From assembly GCF_002222655.1 (NCBI RefSeq), contig NZ_CP022423.1, positions 434,001 through 498,000 on the forward strand: a stretch of 64,000 nt of DNA. The letters run 5' to 3'. The notes under the pieces were generated by a model that was not told the DNA's origin, ran no database searches, and saw nothing but the letters and a program-made list of their open reading frames with translations. Positions 59,981 to 64,000 of the stretch are shown here, in pieces; the first letter of the stretch is position 1; every line of letters begins with the position of its first letter. The position numbers were made by a program, and so were the translations under genes. This stretch comes from Vitreoscilla filiformis. Its GTDB lineage: Bacteria > Pseudomonadota > Gammaproteobacteria > Burkholderiales > Burkholderiaceae_C.

Positions 59981-60777
59981 ATCCCTTGATCGCTCCCGAA
60001 GCCGGCCACCGTGGCGCGGCACAGACCGCCTTGTCCGTCAATCTCAACAAAGTGGCGCTGCTGCGCAACACGCGGCATCTGGGCATTCCCAGTGTGACCC
60101 GGGCGGCCACGCTGGTGCTGGAAGCGGGTGCCGACGGCATCACCCTCCACCCGCGCCCCGACGAGCGCCACATCCGCGCCCACGATGTCGATGACCTGGC
60201 GGCACTGTTGCAAAGCTGGCCCCAGGTGGAGTTCAACATCGAAGGCAACCCGTTGCACAACCTGATGGACTGTGTGCGCCGCGTGCGTCCGCACCAAGCC
60301 ACCTTCGTGCCGGACACAGTGGGCCAGTTCACCTCCGACCACGGCTGGAACCTGCCCGCCGACGCCAACACACTGCGCCCGCTCATCGCTGAATGCCACG
60401 CGCTGGGCGTGCGGGTCAGCCTGTTCATGGACCCGCAGCCCGAAGCCATGGCACACGCCCGCGCCATCGGGGCCGACCGGGTTGAGCTGTACACCGAAGC
60501 CTACGCCAGCGCTTACGGCACGCCGCAGGAAGCCGAGGTGCGCGCCCGCTACACCGCCGCTGCCCAAGCGGCGCTGGCCGTGGGGCTGGAGGTCAACGCC
60601 GGCCACGATTTGAACCGCGACAACCTCACCGCCTTCTTGCAGCATGTGCCGGGGGTGTTGGAAGTGTCGATTGGTCACGCGCTCATCGCCGATGCGCTGG
60701 AATTGGGCTACAGCGAAACCGTGCGGGCCTACCAGCGTTGCATCCGCGCTGCCTTCGCGCCCGAGGGGCTGGCGTGA
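59977..60777 (+). CDS. pdxJ: Pyridoxine 5'-phosphate synthase
   Basis: Final ring closure of vitamin B6 synthesis. 266 residues from the ATG at 59977: [39 protein letters not shown], and [20 protein letters not shown] with the [12 protein letters not shown] loop. Coupled at both ends (ATGA with recO, GTGA with acpS). Confidence 0.96.
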   Translation: MNPLIAPEAGHRGAAQTALSVNLNKVALLRNTRHLGIPSVTRAATLVLEAGADGITLHPRPDERHIRAHDVDDLAALLQSWPQVEFNIEGNPLHNLMDCVRRVRPHQATFVPDTVGQFTSDHGWNLPADANTLRPLIAECHALGVRVSLFMDPQPEAMAHARAIGADRVELYTEAYASAYGTPQEAEVRARYTAAAQAALAVGLEVNAGHDLNRDNLTAFLQHVPGVLEVSIGHALIADALELGYSETVRAYQRCIRAAFAPEGLA

Positions 60778-61223
60778 TCTACGGCATCGGCACGGATGTG
60801 TGCGATCTACGCCGCATCCGCGCCACGCTGGAACGACGCGGCGAGCGCTTCGCCGAAAAAGTGCTGGGGCCGAGCGAGTGGCGGGTCTACCAGCACCGCA
60901 AAATGCGGCACGCGGCACGCGGCTTGGCCTATCTGGCCACGCGGTTTTCGGCCAAAGAGGCGTTTTCCAAAGCCATTGGCCTGGGTATTCATGCGCCGAT
61001 GACGTGGCAGGATTGCGAAATCCTCAACGAGCCCAGCGGCCGACCGTTCGTGCGCTTGCACGGCGCGTTGGCGCAGTGGTTCGCACAGCGCCACCTTCAG
61101 GCCCACGTCACGCTGAGTGATGAAACCGAGTACGTCGCCACCTTTTGCGTGGTGGAGCAACGACCCGACAGCGGCTCAACGCACCTGGGCGCGCCACAAG
61201 CGCAGCGGCTCCCCACCGCTTGA
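60774..61223 (+). CDS. acpS: Holo-acyl carrier protein synthase
   Basis: Transfers phosphopantetheine from CoA to AcpP. 149 residues from the GTG at 60774, giving [20 protein letters not shown] (catalytic Asp), and [14 protein letters not shown] (about 61-74) with [11 protein letters not shown] near the end. The last 48 bp overlap the convergent DUF1176 gene, so the extra C-terminal residues may be an extension relative to the family (about 126). Confidence 0.93.
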   Translation: MIYGIGTDVCDLRRIRATLERRGERFAEKVLGPSEWRVYQHRKMRHAARGLAYLATRFSAKEAFSKAIGLGIHAPMTWQDCEILNEPSGRPFVRLHGALAQWFAQRHLQAHVTLSDETEYVATFCVVEQRPDSGSTHLGAPQAQRLPTA

Positions 61224-62342
61224 AAAGAACTTGCAGGCCGACAGTTCACTGTCCAGCAAAACGAACGCCTGCCCGTTCCACACCCAACGGCTGCGGCTCA
61301 CACAATCCCCCCGGCCCTTGGCCATCGCGCTGGCCAGCAACACCCCGTCGGGTTGACGCTTCAGGGTCAGGTCGGACGCGCTGTCCTCCCATGCCCACGC
61401 ACGCCCTCGCCCCGCGCCTTCGGCGGGCAACGCCGCAAAACGCACGTCTTTGAGCGCATGCGGGGGCTTGATGTGCGCCACCCACGCCGCCGAACCACCG
61501 TTGTAGGCCGCCAACCAACACGGGAGCGTCACCATCACCTGGCTGTCCGACACAGGCCATACCTCGGTGCTGGCCAGCAGCGCTTTGGCATCGAGGTTCT
61601 CCGGATGCATCCGGTCGCAGCGCTCACCCACAGCGGGCAGCGCCAACACGGCTTTGAGCAAACTGGCCTTCAAACCCTCGGGCGTTTTCATGCCGGCGGG
61701 GATGCGCACAGCCTCGATCTGCGGCAGCGCGGGTGCCACCGGCACACGATCTTCAGCCTGTGGGCCGGGGCGGGCCAGGGCGCCCACGGTGCCGACGCGG
61801 CCCTGCAAGTCATCGATTTTCAGCAGCGCGGCACTCGCACCCTTGAGCGAAATGCGCCAGCGCAGCGCCCCCTGCGTCAACACCAAAGCATCGGCTTGGC
61901 GCATGGCGGCAAGCAACGGCCCGCCCTGATCCACCGGCAAAGCCACATCACCGCCCGCGACATACCCCGCCGGCACGGGCCACGAAAAGGTCAGCGTTCC
62001 GGCCTTCAGGGTCAAGGGCTGACTGGCACGCGGTTGCGGCGGGGGTTTTTGGCGCGGGTCGGCGGTGAGGTTGCCCCACACCAAACTCAACCGCGCCGGA
62101 GCGTCGGGGCCGGCGTCGCGTCGCAAGCGCAACATCACCGGCGGATCGTCGCTTTCCTGGGTCGGATAACCCTGCGCTTCACAACGGCGTACGTTGTCAC
62201 AAGCAACCACCCAGTCCTGAAAAGGGTGATCCTGACTCAGCCCTGCGGGCGGTGCAGGCGGCATCGTCACCGTGTCAGCCTGCGCCGCCACGCTCAACCC
62301 GCCCAGCAGCACCATCACCATCGACACACGATACCTGCGCAT
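61176..62342 (-). CDS. DUF1176 domain protein (downstream copy)
   Basis: 388 residues from the ATG at 62342 (GGAG five bases before it), with a signal peptide (about 1-22, [15 protein letters not shown]). [20 protein letters not shown] (about 39-58) with its paired Cys is the DUF1176 signature, and [20 protein letters not shown] and [13 protein letters not shown] are shared with the neighbour. Unknown periplasmic function. It is second in a minus-strand pair (10 bp after the first), and overlaps the 3' end of acpS. Confidence 0.85.
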   Translation of the reverse strand: MRRYRVSMVMVLLGGLSVAAQADTVTMPPAPPAGLSQDHPFQDWVVACDNVRRCEAQGYPTQESDDPPVMLRLRRDAGPDAPARLSLVWGNLTADPRQKPPPQPRASQPLTLKAGTLTFSWPVPAGYVAGGDVALPVDQGGPLLAAMRQADALVLTQGALRWRISLKGASAALLKIDDLQGRVGTVGALARPGPQAEDRVPVAPALPQIEAVRIPAGMKTPEGLKASLLKAVLALPAVGERCDRMHPENLDAKALLASTEVWPVSDSQVMVTLPCWLAAYNGGSAAWVAHIKPPHALKDVRFAALPAEGAGRGRAWAWEDSASDLTLKRQPDGVLLASAMAKGRGDCVSRSRWVWNGQAFVLLDSELSACKFFSSGGEPLRLWRAQVR

Positions 62343-62352
62343 CCAAACTCCT

Positions 62353-63447
62353 TCAGCGCACTTGCGCACGCCACAGCGTCAGCGGCTGACCGCCCAGACT
62401 GAACTGCCGGCACGGCGACACCTCCACCCCCGTCAGGGCGAAGAATTGACCATTCCAGACCCAGGTTTGATGGTGGACGCAGTCTCCCGTCCCCCGGCCT
62501 TTGGCGACCGAGTCGGCCATCAGGGCGCCGGACTCTGTGCGGGTCAAACTCAAAAAAGTCGGGGTGTAGGCCCATGCCGCGCCGCTTTCACTCACCGGCG
62601 TGGCGAAGCGTACCGCCTGCGGTGCATAGGGCGGGAGAATGCTGGAAGTCCACGCGCCCGAACCGCTGTTGTACACCGCTTGCCAGCAGTCCAACACCGC
62701 CATCACCTGGCCACTTCCCAGACGCCACACTTGGCCTCGCCCTTCGGTCAGCAACGGGCAGCTCTCGGGGACTTCCGAAATACTGCGGCGCAACAAAGGC
62801 AACAACAGCGCATCTTCTCTGTGCGGCTCGGGCACCGCCTGCCCCAGCACATCGGGCAGCGGCAAGGGCAAAGGCACCTGGGTTTCTGGACGCTGACCCA
62901 CACCCACCAAGGCGCCGGGGGTGTCCAGCCGATCCTGCAAATCGTCCATTTTCAGCAAAGCCGCGCTCGCGCCTTTGAGCGACACCGTCCAGCGCTGGGC
63001 ACCGGCGCTCAACACCAGCGTGTCCGCACGGTTCAACCACGGTAGCAAGCGGGCGGTTTGCTCGTCGTTCAGCACCACGCTGCCATCGGCATTCAACGGG
63101 CCCAAGGTCAAGGTGGTGGGGCCCAAGCTGAGGTGCAGCGGTCCATCGGCGGCGGGGCGGACGCGGGCCATGTCCTGCCCATTGGAAGAAAAGTTGCCCA
63201 GCCGGAAGGTGGCCGTCACCGGCGTGCCCGGCCCCGCCACGCGGCGCAATTGCAACAGGATCGGCCAAGCCGCTGCGTCTTCAGGTGAATAACCTTGGGC
63301 CTCGCAAGCCAAGGTGTTGTCACAGGCCAAATACCAGTCTTGGAATGCATGCAACCGGCTCAACTCGGCGGCTGGAGTGGCCCAGACCGAAGACGCCAAC
63401 AAGGCCAGCCCCAAGGCTGGGAGAGCAAAGGACGGGCGCATCAACAT
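62353..63447 (-). CDS. DUF1176 domain protein (upstream copy)
   Basis: 364 residues, signal peptide (about 1-23, [16 protein letters not shown]). [40 protein letters not shown] and [16 protein letters not shown] align with the neighbouring copy; the ends (LWRAQVR) are identical, so the genes are tandem paralogues. No enzymatic motif recognised. Only 67 bp separates its start from the divergent nagZ start. Confidence 0.85.
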   Translation of the reverse strand: MLMRPSFALPALGLALLASSVWATPAAELSRLHAFQDWYLACDNTLACEAQGYSPEDAAAWPILLQLRRVAGPGTPVTATFRLGNFSSNGQDMARVRPAADGPLHLSLGPTTLTLGPLNADGSVVLNDEQTARLLPWLNRADTLVLSAGAQRWTVSLKGASAALLKMDDLQDRLDTPGALVGVGQRPETQVPLPLPLPDVLGQAVPEPHREDALLLPLLRRSISEVPESCPLLTEGRGQVWRLGSGQVMAVLDCWQAVYNSGSGAWTSSILPPYAPQAVRFATPVSESGAAWAYTPTFLSLTRTESGALMADSVAKGRGTGDCVHHQTWVWNGQFFALTGVEVSPCRQFSLGGQPLTLWRAQVR

Positions 63448-63514
63448 GACGGCTTGCCAATCGAAGTGACGAAGCTGGCATTATTGGTCGGCCTTCAACC
63501 AGAGGAGGTCACCA

Positions 63515-64000
63515 TGTACCACCACGCTCCCGTTGTCCTCGACATCGCCGGCCCGCAACTCAACGCCGATGACCGCCGCCGCCTGGCGCATCCGCTGACC
63601 GGCGGCCTGATTTTGTTCACGCGCCATTGGCAACACAGCCGCCCCCAGCTCACTGACTTGATCGCGCAAATCAAAGACATCCGCCCGGATGTGTTGGTGT
63701 GCGTCGATCACGAAGGCGGGCGGGTGCAGCGCTTCAAAACCGATGGTTTCACCCACCTGCCCCCCATGCGCACCCTGGGCGCGCTGTGGGATCGTGACCC
63801 GGAACGCGCCAGCGAGGCCGCCCTGGCCACCGGCTACGTGCTGGCCAGTGAACTGCGCGCCTGCGGGGTCGATTTGAGCTTCACGCCGGTGCTCGATTTG
63901 GATCACGGCCCCAGTGGGGTGATCGGGGATCGGGCGTTTCACCGGGATTCACACATCGTCACCACCCTGGCCAACAGCCTGATGCACGGTTTGCTCTTGG
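63515..64000 (+). CDS. nagZ: Beta-N-acetylhexosaminidase NagZ, N-terminal part
   Basis: Cell-wall recycling enzyme removing N-acetylglucosamine from muropeptides (family GH3). The gene runs off the window after 162 codons. It begins [20 protein letters not shown] after AGGAGG, has [16 protein letters not shown] (about 64-79) and [20 protein letters not shown], all conserved in NagZ. The catalytic Asp/His region further on is mostly outside. Divergent from the DUF1176 pair. Confidence 0.94.

Overview
The window is a high-GC (roughly two-thirds G+C by eye) chromosomal segment of a betaproteobacterium, most likely order Burkholderiales (Comamonadaceae/Sphaerotilaceae-like). The main support is the long housekeeping run rpmF-plsX-fabHDG-acpP-fabF-rpoE-rseA-rseB-degP-lepA-lepB-DUF4845-rnc-era-recO-pdxJ-acpS-nagZ, whose order is characteristic of that group. 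An Entner-Doudoroff edd-eda pair, a PEP-CTERM protein and a TonB-ExbB-ExbD-ExbD set also fit. I saw no rRNA or tRNA gene. The species cannot be fixed from the sequence alone.

Layout. (1) 1-9.8 kb: the tail of a type I-E CRISPR-Cas operon (end of cas6e, cas1, cas2), a short leader with a boxA-like antitermination element, and a very long array of 118 repeats and 117 spacers (1645-8814). The first two spacers are identical, and several spacer pairs derive from overlapping or homologous protospacers. Past the array lie about 950 bp holding a small unknown ORF that starts inside the last repeat, a strong plus-strand terminator and a phage-type nuclease-domain fragment. That stretch ends at an isolated decayed CRISPR repeat (9769-9797). 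(2) 9.9-13.4 kb: tonB-exbB-exbD-exbD and a metallo-beta-lactamase-fold hydrolase. (3) 13.4-17.6 kb: a PEP-CTERM protein, two glycosyltransferases, an ammonium transporter with a cluster of GCACCAA half-sites upstream, and a small unknown protein. (4) 17.7-20.2 kb: edd-eda behind a sigma70-type promoter that contains a palindrome. (5) 20.2-24.3 kb: a 1339-residue Calx-beta/RTX surface protein, preceded by a nested hairpin that covers its ribosome binding site. (6) 24.4-33.3 kb: assorted metabolic and stress genes (HPF-like, DUF3616, YqhA-like, lipid kinase, phosphoesterase, gdhA, proC, ubiA, acuI-like, UPF0149). (7) 33.3-40.4 kb: a minus-strand exopolysaccharide/O-antigen precursor operon (rfbB-rfbD-rfbA-ompA-like-rfbC-manC-polyprenyl glycosylphosphotransferase). 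(8) 40.5-64 kb: a DEAD-box helicase and VanZ-like gene, then a SAM methyltransferase/maf pair divergent from yceD-rpmF, then the fatty-acid/sigmaE/lepA housekeeping run, interrupted just before nagZ by two inverted tandem DUF1176 genes.

How the parts work together. The adaptation genes and the array form a phage-defence memory whose repeats are almost perfectly conserved, so the locus is probably functional. The rml and manC genes make dTDP-rhamnose and GDP-mannose, and the glycosylphosphotransferase loads the first sugar on the lipid carrier. The fab genes supply acyl chains. The rpoE-rseA-rseB-degP block senses and repairs envelope stress, and lepB processes exported proteins.

The most noteworthy signals are the boxA-like element in the leader of a 7-kb array, the overlapping spacer pairs, the island bounded by an orphan repeat at the array trailer, the hairpin over the RTX gene start, and the alternating Calx-beta/EF-hand-like architecture of that protein. 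I found no clearly new multi-gene system. The trailer island is the best candidate for something undescribed.
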